Program-made: the position numbers and the translations under genes | Notes under the pieces: generated by a model | Databases searched by the model: none | The model's input: the letters and a program-made list of their open reading frames with translations, nothing else | What the model was told of the DNA's origin: nothing | Part shown: piece after piece, positions 7,383 through 14,347 of the stretch | Layout: each line of letters starts with the position of its first letter | How positions within the stretch are numbered: position 1 is the first letter of the stretch | DNA from: CANJBX01 sp041487815 | GTDB lineage: Bacteria; Pseudomonadota; Alphaproteobacteria; Rhizobiales; Xanthobacteraceae | Reading direction: 5' to 3' | Length of the DNA stretch: 17,594 nucleotides | NCBI GenBank assembly: GCA_041487815.1 | Contig: JBGPOB010000032.1 | Span: 1 to 17,594 of the forward strand

Positions 7383-8285
7383 TCAGGCTGCGGCAGCCTT
7401 GCCCTTTTTCGATTGCACCTCGGCGGTATAGTCGTCCATCAGTTGCTTGGTGATGGCGCCAGGCGCGAAACGCCAATCGCCGATCTGCGCCACCGCAGTG
7501 ACTTCCGCGGCGGTGCCGGTGATGAAGCATTCGGAAAACTCCGAAAGCTCGCCGGGCATGATGCGCCGCTCGATCACGTCGATGTTGCGTCGCCGCGCCA
7601 GCGCGATCGCGGTCTGCCGGGTAAACCCGTCGAGGAAACAATCGGCAATCGGCGTGTGAATCTTGCCGTCCTTTGTGAAGAACATGTTGGCGCCGGTGCA
7701 TTCTGCCACGCGGCCTTCCCAGTCAAGCATCATGGCGTCGGCGCAGCCGCTGCGTTCAGCGCGGTGCTTTTCGATGGTGCAGATCGCGTAAAGGCATGAG
7801 GCCTTGGCGAGCGCGGGCGCGGTACGCGGATCGGGACGGCGGTAGGTGGCAAGCGACAGCCGGATGCCCTTGAGGCGTTGCACCGGGTCGAAGTAGCTCG
7901 GCCATTCCCAGGTCGCAATCGCGAGATGGATGATGTTGTTCATCGCCGACACGCCAAGCTGTTCCGACCCGCGCCAGGCGATGGCGCGCACATAGGCGTT
8001 GGGCTGCTTATTCTTGTCGACAAGCATGCTCTTGGCGGCGTCAATTTCGGCAACTGAGTACGGTATGTCGAAATCAAGAATCTTGGCGGAGTTCTTGAGG
8101 CGTTCGGAATGCCTGGTGCTGAGATAGATCGTGCCGTTGTAAGCGCGTTCGCCCTCGAACACCGCGCTCGCATAATGCAGCCCATGCGTCAGCACATGAA
8201 TTTTTGCTTCCGGGTTTGACACCAGCTTGCCATCGTACCAGACGAGGCCCGGCATTTGATCGAATGGCATTGCGGTCGTCGCCAT
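7383..8285 (-). CDS. ilvE: Branched-chain-amino-acid aminotransferase
   Basis: A 300-residue fold-type IV PLP enzyme. It transfers the amino group between glutamate and the 2-oxo acids of leucine, isoleucine and valine in the cytosol. Recognisable features are WYDGKLV (16-22), the HVLTHGLHYASAVFEGERAY segment (30-49), RHSERLKNSAKIL, Lys161 (LAKASCLY) as the PLP Schiff-base lysine, Glu195 (VAECTGANMFF), the GxTRQT loop (220-225) and FITGTAAEVTPV-like FITGTAAEVTAV (254-265). Length and order match class I IlvE. I chose ATG 8285, preceded by GGAGGAA at a good distance; the frame stays open upstream but the extra residues are not family-like. The C-terminus is a Lys/Ala tail. It is divergent from marR and shares a 208-bp control region with it. 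No leader peptide with clustered Leu/Ile/Val codons is visible. Confidence 0.92.
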   Translation of the reverse strand: MATTAMPFDQMPGLVWYDGKLVSNPEAKIHVLTHGLHYASAVFEGERAYNGTIYLSTRHSERLKNSAKILDFDIPYSVAEIDAAKSMLVDKNKQPNAYVRAIAWRGSEQLGVSAMNNIIHLAIATWEWPSYFDPVQRLKGIRLSLATYRRPDPRTAPALAKASCLYAICTIEKHRAERSGCADAMMLDWEGRVAECTGANMFFTKDGKIHTPIADCFLDGFTRQTAIALARRRNIDVIERRIMPGELSEFSECFITGTAAEVTAVAQIGDWRFAPGAITKQLMDDYTAEVQSKKGKAAAA

Positions 8286-8463
8286 GGCTTCCTCCGTCGT
8301 ATCGAACCAATCCGGCGCGTGAACCCGCGGCCACCGGTTTTGCGTCGGGCTCGAAGTCCCGGTATGGTGTCCGGGTCCATGAGAGCCCAGTTTTGGGGAT
8401 CCGCGCAACGGCTGCCTCTCGTCAGCAGCCCCCGAGCACGATCCTTTCTCGCTTAGGGTTTCT

Positions 8464-8492
8464 GGCGTAACAATCAGAGCGAAATATGTCAA
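8464..8492 (-). promoter_or_regulatory. Candidate sigma70-type promoter reading toward ilvE
   Basis: On the minus strand a perfect TTGACA (complement of 8487-8492) is followed after 17 bp by TACGCC (complement of 8464-8469), a poor -10 match. Spacing and strand fit ilvE, whose leader would be about 170 nt. The -35 lies inside the left arm of the inverted repeat at 8485-8505. The weak -10 keeps this tentative. Confidence 0.35.
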
Positions 8493-8505
8493 TATGGCTG
8501 ACATA
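8485..8505. promoter_or_regulatory. Inverted repeat over the marR start codon, probable MarR operator
   Basis: Arms TATGTCA (8485-8491) and TGACATA (8499-8505) are perfect reverse complements separated by 7 bp, and the marR ATG (8494) lies in the spacer. MarR regulators usually bind palindromes of this size near their own start and repress themselves. The left arm also holds a TTGACA reading toward ilvE, so binding could affect both genes. The palindrome is seen directly; its function is inferred. Confidence 0.6.
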
Positions 8506-9042
8506 AATTTGACTTCGGCCAAAGGCCGCCTTTCGGGCGCCGGGGCCAAGGAGAACGCTGCGGCAGGCGAGCCCTCGTGGGACATCATCGAACTTTTGTT
8601 CTTTGCTTACAGAGACTTCGTGAGCGATCCCGACGCGGTTCTGGCCAAACTCGGGTTTGGCCGGGCGCATCATCGGGTGCTGCATTTTGTCAACCGCAAC
8701 CCAGGCATGAAGGTCGCCGACCTGCTCGATATTCTGCGCATCACGAAGCAGTCGCTCGGGCGGGTTCTCAAGCAGCTCGTCGATGAAGGCTATGTCGTGC
8801 AAAAGGAAGGGGAGCGCGACCGGCGTCAACGCCTGCTGTTCGTCACCGACAAGGGTGAGACATTGGCAATGAAGCTTGCGCACCTGCAAACCGTCCGCAT
8901 CAAGCGGGCACTGTCCGAACTTGGGCCGGGGACGGACGATATCGCGCGCCAATTTCTCGCCGCGATGATCGACTCGGAAGCGCGCGCCGACGTACTCAAT
9001 TTCATTGAACGCGCAAATCGTGCCTCACGCCAACGGTCGTAA
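8494..9042 (+). CDS. MarR-family winged-helix transcriptional regulator
   Basis: A 182-residue DNA-binding regulator, expected to act as a dimer. Helices about 28-55 (WDIIELLFFAYRDF...) would form the dimer interface. The winged helix-turn-helix runs from about 57 to 120: GFGRAHHRVLHFVNRNPGMKV, recognition helix ITKQSLGRVLKQLVDEGYV (83-101), and wing with EGERDRRQR (105-113), which includes the conserved Asp-Arg pair. The C-terminal helices (125-175) complete the dimer. No clear Shine-Dalgarno precedes ATG 8494, and the start codon sits inside a probable operator, so the message may have a very short or absent leader. It lies 22 nt before an OmpR-type response regulator on the same strand, suggesting one transcript. 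The effector is unknown. Confidence 0.9.
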   Translation: MADINLTSAKGRLSGAGAKENAAAGEPSWDIIELLFFAYRDFVSDPDAVLAKLGFGRAHHRVLHFVNRNPGMKVADLLDILRITKQSLGRVLKQLVDEGYVVQKEGERDRRQRLLFVTDKGETLAMKLAHLQTVRIKRALSELGPGTDDIARQFLAAMIDSEARADVLNFIERANRASRQRS

Positions 9043-9064
9043 AGCGACAACGGGAGCCGCCGGC

Positions 9065-9772
9065 ATGGAGTCGCCGTCCATTGCGCTTGCCGACGATGCC
9101 GCGCACGTGCTGATCGTCGACGACGACCGCCGCATTCGAAACTTGCTGTCGCGGTTTCTGCAAAGCGAGGGCTATCGGGTCACGGCCGCCGACAGCGCCG
9201 CCGACGCGCGCGCAAAGCTGCTCGGGCTCGATTTCGATCTGATCGTGCTCGATGTCATGATGCCGGGCGAGAGCGGATTCGATCTCGTCAAGGCGATACG
9301 CGAGCACTCGCTGGTGCCGGTCCTGATGCTGAGCGCGCGCGACGAAGCCCAGAGCCGGATCGCCGGCCTTGAGCTTGGCGCCGATGACTATATGTCCAAA
9401 CCGTTCGAGCCCCGGGAGCTCTCGTTGCGCGTCGCGAGCATCCTCAAACGCGTGCAGCCGCCGCCCGCGTCGTTGCCCGAGTCGGTGAGCTTCGGTCCGT
9501 TCGTCTATCATCTCGCGCGTGGCGAACTTCGCCGCGGCGAAGAAATCGTCCATCTCACCGACCGCGAGCGCGACATGCTGCGCATGCTTGCGGTGGCGGT
9601 GGGACAAACCGTGCCGCGGTTGGCGCTGGCGGGCGCGGGGGCGGCCGCCGGAGAGCGCGCGGTCGACGTGCAAATCAATCGGCTGCGGCGCAAGATCGAG
9701 CGCGATCCGGCCAATCCGATGATCGTGCAGACGGTTCGCGGCATTGGTTATCGGCTGGTGGCCTCGATATGA
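9065..9772 (+). CDS. OmpR/PhoB-family response regulator
   Basis: A 235-residue two-component transcription factor. The receiver domain (about 14-130) has the acidic pocket Asp19-Asp21 (VDDDRR), phosphoacceptor Asp63 (IVLDVMMPG), Ser90 (LMLSARDE) and Lys112 (YMSKPFEPREL). The C-terminal winged helix (about 138-233) shows LTDRERDMLRML and the DNA-recognition segment VDVQINRLRRKIE, ending in the family's VRGIGYRLV. ATG 9065 has GGGAG 8 nt upstream and gives a receiver domain close to the N-terminus; an upstream in-frame ATG at 9005 lies inside marR and is less likely. Its stop overlaps the start of the histidine kinase gene (ATGA), a sign of coupled translation and a cognate pair. Confidence 0.95.
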   Translation: MESPSIALADDAAHVLIVDDDRRIRNLLSRFLQSEGYRVTAADSAADARAKLLGLDFDLIVLDVMMPGESGFDLVKAIREHSLVPVLMLSARDEAQSRIAGLELGADDYMSKPFEPRELSLRVASILKRVQPPPASLPESVSFGPFVYHLARGELRRGEEIVHLTDRERDMLRMLAVAVGQTVPRLALAGAGAAAGERAVDVQINRLRRKIERDPANPMIVQTVRGIGYRLVASI

Positions 9773-11157
9773 CGACGCTTGATCTCGGCATCGCGCGACT
9801 GCGCTCGGCTGCGAGCCGGGTGTCGGGTACGTGGAATGCGATCGGCGGCTGGCTCAAGAGCAAAATGCCGACCGGTCTTTACGGCCGATCGCTTCTGATC
9901 ATCATCGCCCCGATGGTCGTGCTGCAATCCGTGGTCGCGTTCGTATTCATGGAGCGACACTGGAATACGGTGACGCGCCGATTATCCGCTGGCGTGACCC
10001 AGGATATTTCCGCGTTGATCGACGTCTACAAGACCTACCCGCAGGCCGCCGATAAGCGCGAAATACGCCGCATTGCGCAGGAACGGCTTGGCCTCGCCGT
10101 TGAATTCCTGCCGGCGACCGAAATGCCGCCGCCGGGCCCGAAGCCGTTCTTCTCGCTGCTCGACCAGGCGCTGTCCGAGGAATTGCGCAAGCAGATCGGC
10201 CGGCCGTACTGGCTCGACACCGTCGGCCGCTCGGCGCTGGTTGAAATCCGCATCCAACTCGATGACGCGGTGATGCGCATATTTGCGAGGCGCAGCGCAG
10301 CCTATGCGTCAAACTCGGAGATATTCCTGTTGTGGATGGTCGGCACCTCGCTGGTGCTGCTGACCGTGGCGATCCTGTTCCTGCGAAACCAGATCCGACC
10401 AATCTTGCGTCTGGCCGACGCCGCCGAGAGCTTCGGCAAGGGCCGCGAGGTGCCGAACTTCCGTCCGCGCGGCGCAACCGAGGTTCGCCGCGCAGCCAAG
10501 GCTTTCATCGAAATGAAGTCGCGTGTCGAGCGCACGATCGAACAGCGCACGACCATGCTCGCGGGCGTTTCACATGATCTTCGCACGGTATTGACGCGCT
10601 TCAAGCTTGAGCTAGCCCTGATCGGCGACGGCCCGGAAGCCGAAGCCATGAAGCGCGATGTCGACGAGATGAGCCGCATGCTTGATGCTTATCTCGCGTT
10701 TGCGCGCGGCGACACCGGCGAACCGTCGGCGCCAACCGACATGGCGGAATTCCTTGAGCAGCTCAAGGACGACGCGGAGCGCAACGGTCACAAGACGACG
10801 GTCGTGTTCCACGGGCATCCGGTGGTGACGGTGCGGCCGGACGCATTCAAGCGCTGTCTCGCAAACCTGGTGACTAATGCCGCCCGGTTTGCGCCGACGA
10901 TTTCGATCACCGGACATCGCGACCATCGCTGGCTCACGGTGACGGTGGACGACGACGGGCCTGGGATTCCGGCGCACATGCGGGAAGACGTGTTCAAGCC
11001 GTTCCTGCGTCTCGATGACGCGCGCAATCAGGATGAAGGCGGCACCGGTCTTGGCCTCGCGATCGCGCGCGACATTGCACGCTCGCACGGCGGCGACATT
11101 ACCCTTGGCGACAGCCCGCTCGGCGGCTTGCGCGCCAGCGTGCGCGTGCCGGTGTAG
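9769..11157 (+). CDS. EnvZ-type membrane sensor histidine kinase
   Basis: A 462-residue inner-membrane kinase, partner of the response regulator just upstream (ATGA overlap at 9769-9772). The cytoplasmic N-terminus is followed by membrane helix 1 (about 40-60), a periplasmic sensor region (about 61-183), membrane helix 2 (about 184-206), and a HAMP linker (about 207-260, FLRNQIRPILRLADAAESF). The dimerisation/phosphoacceptor helix has His269 in AGVSHDLRTVLTRFKLEL. The ATP-binding domain contains the N box LANLVTNAARFAP, G1 box DDDGPGIP, F box FKPFLRLD and G2 box GGTGLGLAI. The HDLRT part is EnvZ-like, but the proline that normally follows is Val274. The periplasmic region matches no sensor I know, so the signal is unknown. 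Confidence 0.95.
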   Translation: MTTLDLGIARLRSAASRVSGTWNAIGGWLKSKMPTGLYGRSLLIIIAPMVVLQSVVAFVFMERHWNTVTRRLSAGVTQDISALIDVYKTYPQAADKREIRRIAQERLGLAVEFLPATEMPPPGPKPFFSLLDQALSEELRKQIGRPYWLDTVGRSALVEIRIQLDDAVMRIFARRSAAYASNSEIFLLWMVGTSLVLLTVAILFLRNQIRPILRLADAAESFGKGREVPNFRPRGATEVRRAAKAFIEMKSRVERTIEQRTTMLAGVSHDLRTVLTRFKLELALIGDGPEAEAMKRDVDEMSRMLDAYLAFARGDTGEPSAPTDMAEFLEQLKDDAERNGHKTTVVFHGHPVVTVRPDAFKRCLANLVTNAARFAPTISITGHRDHRWLTVTVDDDGPGIPAHMREDVFKPFLRLDDARNQDEGGTGLGLAIARDIARSHGGDITLGDSPLGGLRASVRVPV

Positions 11158-11180
11158 CAGGCGTCTTCGGCAGGATCTCG

Positions 11181-11702
11181 CTACTCGCCGTCCCAGTAGT
11201 CGATACTTTGTTGGCCGCGGCCGAGAAAGCGGAAAATTTGCGGCTTGCCGTCACCACCCGTGAATTCGCCGAAGACGCCGAATTTTGCGGAATCGGGATA
11301 TTCGGCAATTTCCGGCGTTAGGCGCGTGCTGACTGCAAGATATTTGAGCTCGGCTTTGGAGGTGTTGAGAATTTGGTGTGCGGTCTCAGGTCCGCCCGGC
11401 GGACAGCAGATCACATCGCCGGCGCGGATGGCGTGGCGTTCGCCGCCGATGCGCAGTTCACCTTCACCGGCGATTACAAAGAACATTTCTTCATTGGCGC
11501 GATGGTTGTGGAGCGGGAACGCGCGCCTGCCCGCGGCCACGACCGTAACGTTGTAACCGAGTTTTTGCGCGCCGAGCCGGCGCCCGATGTCGCCAAGCCG
11601 CGCCCGATATTCCTCACGCGCATTGGCACCGGCGGGCCAGCCGGCATTGTGTCCCCAGTCGCGAAACTCGACTTCGTCGATGTTCAGGATTGGACGTGGC
11701 AT
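11181..11702 (-). CDS. Single-domain cupin protein
   Basis: A 173-residue protein with one conserved beta-barrel cupin domain. Motif 1 is at about 57-80: AGRRAFPLHNHRANEEMFFVIAGEG, with metal-ligand candidates His65, His67 and Glu71 or Glu72. Motif 2 is at about 95-112: GDVICCPPGGPETAHQILN, with His109. All four ligands of a metal-binding cupin are therefore available. Such proteins may be isomerases, dioxygenases or sugar/ligand-binding proteins; the sequence does not decide which. The ending GRGQQSIDYWDGE is typical of a group of bacterial cupin_2 proteins of unknown role. The ATG has AGGAG about 6 nt upstream. It is convergent with the histidine kinase gene (23-bp gap) and separated from the TetR-type gene by a palindromic repeat. 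Confidence 0.88.
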   Translation of the reverse strand: MPRPILNIDEVEFRDWGHNAGWPAGANAREEYRARLGDIGRRLGAQKLGYNVTVVAAGRRAFPLHNHRANEEMFFVIAGEGELRIGGERHAIRAGDVICCPPGGPETAHQILNTSKAELKYLAVSTRLTPEIAEYPDSAKFGVFGEFTGGDGKPQIFRFLGRGQQSIDYWDGE

Positions 11703-11719
11703 GGATATCTCCTGCTCGA

Positions 11720-11791
11720 GCGTGATCCCGAAAAGTTGCAGACTTTTCGGATAAGATCACGCCCAAAATCGAAGATGCAGGCAATTACGCC
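11720..11791 (+). repeat. Mosaic palindromic repeat, copy B (compact core, decayed tail)
   Basis: This is the minimal form. GCGTGATC (11720-11727) and CCGAAAAGT (11728-11736), then a 5-base loop, then ACTTTTCGG (11742-11750), a 4-base bulge ATAA, and GATCACGC (11755-11762), which fold into one long hairpin without the GC-rich cassette. After it, CCCAAAATC and CAGGCAATTACGCC resemble a diverged tail of copies A and C. The TetR-type gene's stop codon (11785-11787) lies inside that tail. It separates the TetR and cupin genes and could end the tetR transcript. Confidence 0.85.
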
Positions 11792-12489
11792 GCGGCTGCG
11801 TCGTCCTCGGTCCGCATGCGCCGGCGGCGGCGCCCCGGACGCGGTACAAGCCGGCAGAGATCGTCGAGCAGGCCGATCCAGCGCTGGCCGCTGGCGAGCG
11901 CACGGTCGAGCGCGGCCATGGTCCGCGCATTATCGTCCTCGTCATCGACAAACGTGCGCAACACGCGCGCAAACAGAACTGCCAGGCCCTGGGCCTGCAC
12001 CATTCCCTTCGGACCGGCGGATGAAATCCCGGCGGCGGTCAGCATCCACTGCTGCGAACGCACGGCGATGCCGTTGAGCGCCAACGCCAGTACTGGATTG
12101 CAGGCGGCGGATCGCATCAGCGAGCGCAGCGCGGCCTTATGTGGCGCGATGATCTCGATGCGCCGCATCAGGACATCGAACAGCCGCTCGCGCGGCGGCT
12201 CTTCCGCCATGTCGGCGTCGCCGCCGGCAAGGACCTGGCGGTCGACGTCCTTTACATGGGCGGCGACGATTGCGAGCGTCGAATTGAACATGCCGCGCAT
12301 ATCGGCCAGCGCAACGTTCGCTTCGGTGGCGATTTCACCAAGCCCGATCTCCTCGAAGCGCTTGGTTGCCAGCAATCGCATGAACGCGGCGATGATCGCC
12401 TCGCGCGGCGGCAGGTCCGCCCCGGCCGTGCCGTGACCTCTTCGGGTTACCTTGGGCTCGGACTTGCGGGGCGCAGATTTGCGGGCCAT
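11785..12489 (-). CDS. TetR/AcrR-family transcriptional regulator
   Basis: A 234-residue regulator. It has a lysine/arginine-rich N-terminal arm (MARKSAPRKSEPKVTRRG), then a helix-turn-helix of TetR type at about 28-75: REAIIAAFMRLLATKRFEEIGLGEIATEANVALADMRGMFNSTLAIVAAHV. The tyrosine usually found in the recognition helix (LY.YF) is replaced by the sequence MRGMFNS. The remaining all-helical ligand/dimer domain (80-210) is not specific. The C-terminus is strongly basic (PGRRRRRMR) followed by an acidic/alanine tail, and the gene ends inside repeat copy B. A good AGGAG ribosome binding site precedes the ATG. It lies 95 bp downstream of proC on the same strand. Targets and ligand are unknown. 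Confidence 0.85.
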   Translation of the reverse strand: MARKSAPRKSEPKVTRRGHGTAGADLPPREAIIAAFMRLLATKRFEEIGLGEIATEANVALADMRGMFNSTLAIVAAHVKDVDRQVLAGGDADMAEEPPRERLFDVLMRRIEIIAPHKAALRSLMRSAACNPVLALALNGIAVRSQQWMLTAAGISSAGPKGMVQAQGLAVLFARVLRTFVDDEDDNARTMAALDRALASGQRWIGLLDDLCRLVPRPGRRRRRMRTEDDAAAA

Positions 12490-12584
12490 GGCGGTCTCCT
12501 CTCGGCGAGGGCTGATTGGTTCAGACTTGGCATGTAATGTAGTGCGCCTGGACCGGCCATTCCATGGCGTCCGGAGCTAAGATT

Positions 12585-13415
12585 TCAGCTGCCAAGTTCC
12601 TTCGAGCGTCGTACCGCCGCCGCGACGGCCGCTTTCATCAAGGCGTCGAGGCCGTCCCTCGCCATCAAAACCTCGAGCGCGGCAGCGGTCGTGCCGCCGG
12701 CCGAGGTGACATTTTTTCGCAAGGTCGCGGCATCTTCGGTCGCAAGATGCAGGAGTTCGCCGGAACCCGCCACCGTCGCACGGGCCAGATGCTCCGCGAG
12801 CGCGGCCGGCAATCCCGCCGCTGCGCCCGCACGGGCAAGCGATTCGGCCAGCAAGAAGACATAGGCCGGGCCCGAACCCGAAACGGCAGTGACCGCATCC
12901 ATCAAGGTTTCGTTCGCAATCCATTCGACCGCGCCCATGGCGCCAAGCAGGCTGTTGGCAAGATTGCGTTGCGCATCGACGACGGCTGCATTCGGAACGG
13001 CAACAGTGATGCCGCGTCCGACCGCGGCCGGCGTATTCGGCATGGCGCGGACAACCGCGGTCTTTGCCGGTAAATGACGTTGCAGGAACGCAAGCGTGCG
13101 ACCCGCCATGATCGACACCACGACCGTGGACGCGCCAACGTAGGGCGCCAGTCCCGGAATGACTTCGGCGGCATTTTGCGGCTTGACGGCGATGACCACG
13201 GCGGCTGCGTTCGCCACGGCCGCCGGCGGATTGAGCCGCAGCCCTTGCGCGGCGTAGCGTGCGACCTGCGATGATGGCTGCGGTTCGAGCACCGTGACCT
13301 GGGAAGGATCGAGCCCGCGCGCGACCCACCCATCAAGCATCGCCGCGCCCATCTTGCCGGCGCCGACAAGAACAAGCTCGCCGGAGAAATCGCCTAGTTG
13401 AGCCGTCGTGCTCAC
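12585..13415 (-). CDS. proC: Pyrroline-5-carboxylate reductase
   Basis: This enzyme catalyses the last step of proline synthesis, NAD(P)H-dependent reduction of 1-pyrroline-5-carboxylate, in the cytosol. The 276-residue product begins with the Rossmann motif LVLVGAGKMGAAMLDGW. It continues with AVKPQNAAEVIPGL, VSIMAGRTLAFL, VVRAMPNTPAAVGRG, AVSGSGPAYVFLLAESL and the signature TSAGGTTAAALEVL. Length matches the family. No ATG fits the N-terminus, so I chose GTG at 13415 (VSTTAQLGDFSGELVLVG); the open frame further upstream is Arg/Pro-rich antisense-like sequence of the YbjN gene. The GTG lies 10 nt after the stop of the YbjN-domain gene, so the two are probably cotranscribed. Confidence 0.95.
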   Translation of the reverse strand: MSTTAQLGDFSGELVLVGAGKMGAAMLDGWVARGLDPSQVTVLEPQPSSQVARYAAQGLRLNPPAAVANAAAVVIAVKPQNAAEVIPGLAPYVGASTVVVSIMAGRTLAFLQRHLPAKTAVVRAMPNTPAAVGRGITVAVPNAAVVDAQRNLANSLLGAMGAVEWIANETLMDAVTAVSGSGPAYVFLLAESLARAGAAAGLPAALAEHLARATVAGSGELLHLATEDAATLRKNVTSAGGTTAAALEVLMARDGLDALMKAAVAAAVRRSKELGS

Positions 13416-13425
13416 CGGACGCGCG

Positions 13426-13926
13426 TTAGGCCTCGCCCGAGGTCTCGAACATGGTCGCGTCGAGCGCCTCGCGCGCCGATTTGCCGGCCCACACCACGTA
13501 TTGGAATGCCTGGTAATATTGCTCGCAGGCCTCGACCGCGGTCGCGAGCAAGGCTTCGCACTGGCCGTCGGAGGCCGGCGCGCCACCCGCCAACATCAGC
13601 GCTTGCCGGAACATCACGAGCCCGTCCTTGTTCCAGAAATCGAAATGCCCAATCCATAGTTGCTCGTTGACCATCGTGACCAGTTCCACGACCTCGCTGC
13701 GATGGTGCGCGGGAACGCGCAGGTCAAACGCGCAGGCAAGATGCAGCGCTTCGATATCGTTCATCCAGGTGAACGAGAGCTGATACTCCGTCCAGCGGCC
13801 GGCGACGACGAGCGTGACTTCATCATCGTTGTTGCGTTCGAAGCTCCAGTCATGAAGAGTCGCGAGCTGCTCGACGACGTCGAGGGGGTTGTATCGGGTA
13901 GGCTGCGTGAGTTCGATGAGCGACAT
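13426..13926 (-). CDS. YbjN domain-containing protein
   Basis: A 166-residue protein of the YbjN family (putative bacterial sensory-transduction/chaperone-like fold related to type III secretion chaperones; biochemical role not established). Typical segments are NPLDVVEQLATLHDWSFERNNDDEV, the strand region LVVAGRWTEYQLSFTWMNDIEALHLACAFDLRVP, and the helix-strand stretch VVELVTMVNEQLWIGHFDFWNKDGLVMFRQAL. It has no signal peptide or membrane segment, so it is cytosolic. I prefer ATG 13926 (MSLIEL), with AGGTGG 5-6 nt upstream, over the GTG at 13935. It lies directly before proC (10 nt), an arrangement often seen in Rhizobiales, though a functional link to proline synthesis is not shown. Confidence 0.85.
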   Translation of the reverse strand: MSLIELTQPTRYNPLDVVEQLATLHDWSFERNNDDEVTLVVAGRWTEYQLSFTWMNDIEALHLACAFDLRVPAHHRSEVVELVTMVNEQLWIGHFDFWNKDGLVMFRQALMLAGGAPASDGQCEALLATAVEACEQYYQAFQYVVWAGKSAREALDATMFETSGEA

Positions 13927-14347
13927 GGCGTCCACCTGCCGGCTGATGTGATCGGATAATCGCGCACGCTTCGAAAGACCCGCACGCTCCTCAACCGCAC
14001 ATCCGACTGTGGCGATACCGCGGCGCGGCTCGCCTGGGGACTTGACTCATCACCCGAATCACTCGCGCACCGACTATAACCGGTTGATTCCAGACCACAA
14101 ACGTCATTGATGTGTCACGCGCCCGCATTCCAACACGGCACCCTTCGGCCACACGGAATGCGCGGCTGTCGCAACGCGGCAGGCGTACCGAACAGCGCGG
14201 CACCAGACCGCGTATTCACGAAACGCGCGCAAGCAATCAGTGATTTGCCCCGGTCGCGCAATGCGCCCGTGAATCCGTCCACAGTTCAATTTGCGGCAGA
14301 ACGCAGCCACGGACTCAAATCGCCGTCGCAGGCTCGCTATCGACGCT
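13927..14347. other. Intergenic region between prs and the YbjN gene (421 bp)
   Basis: I see no gene, RNA gene or repeat copy here. Open frames in it have no recognisable protein sequence. The only regulatory candidate is the minus-strand promoter at 14073-14100. No strong GC hairpin with a T-run follows the prs stop, so prs transcription either ends by Rho or reads into the next genes. Confidence 0.4.
14073..14100 (-). promoter_or_regulatory. Candidate promoter for the YbjN-proC genes
   Basis: On the minus strand TTGTGG (complement of 14095-14100) is followed after 16 bp by TATAGT (complement of 14073-14078). The -10 matches TATAAT in five of six positions; the -35 is weak. It lies about 145 bp before the YbjN start, on the correct strand. 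Confidence 0.25.

Noticed and set aside
7383..8285. Unusual sequence AKASCLY around the IlvE catalytic lysine compared with E. coli AKAGGNY
   Set aside because: Variation after the lysine is common among alphaproteobacterial IlvE proteins; Lys161, Glu195 and the other motifs are intact.
8286..8463. Attenuator leader peptide for ilvE
   Set aside because: Short frames in the leader contain no cluster of Leu, Ile or Val codons, and the only hairpin (CCCGG/CCGGG near 8358-8375) has no T-run.
13416..13586. N-terminal extension of ProC to the ATG at 13586
   Set aside because: The extra 57 residues are Arg/Pro-rich, are read antiphase through the YbjN gene and do not resemble any ProC.
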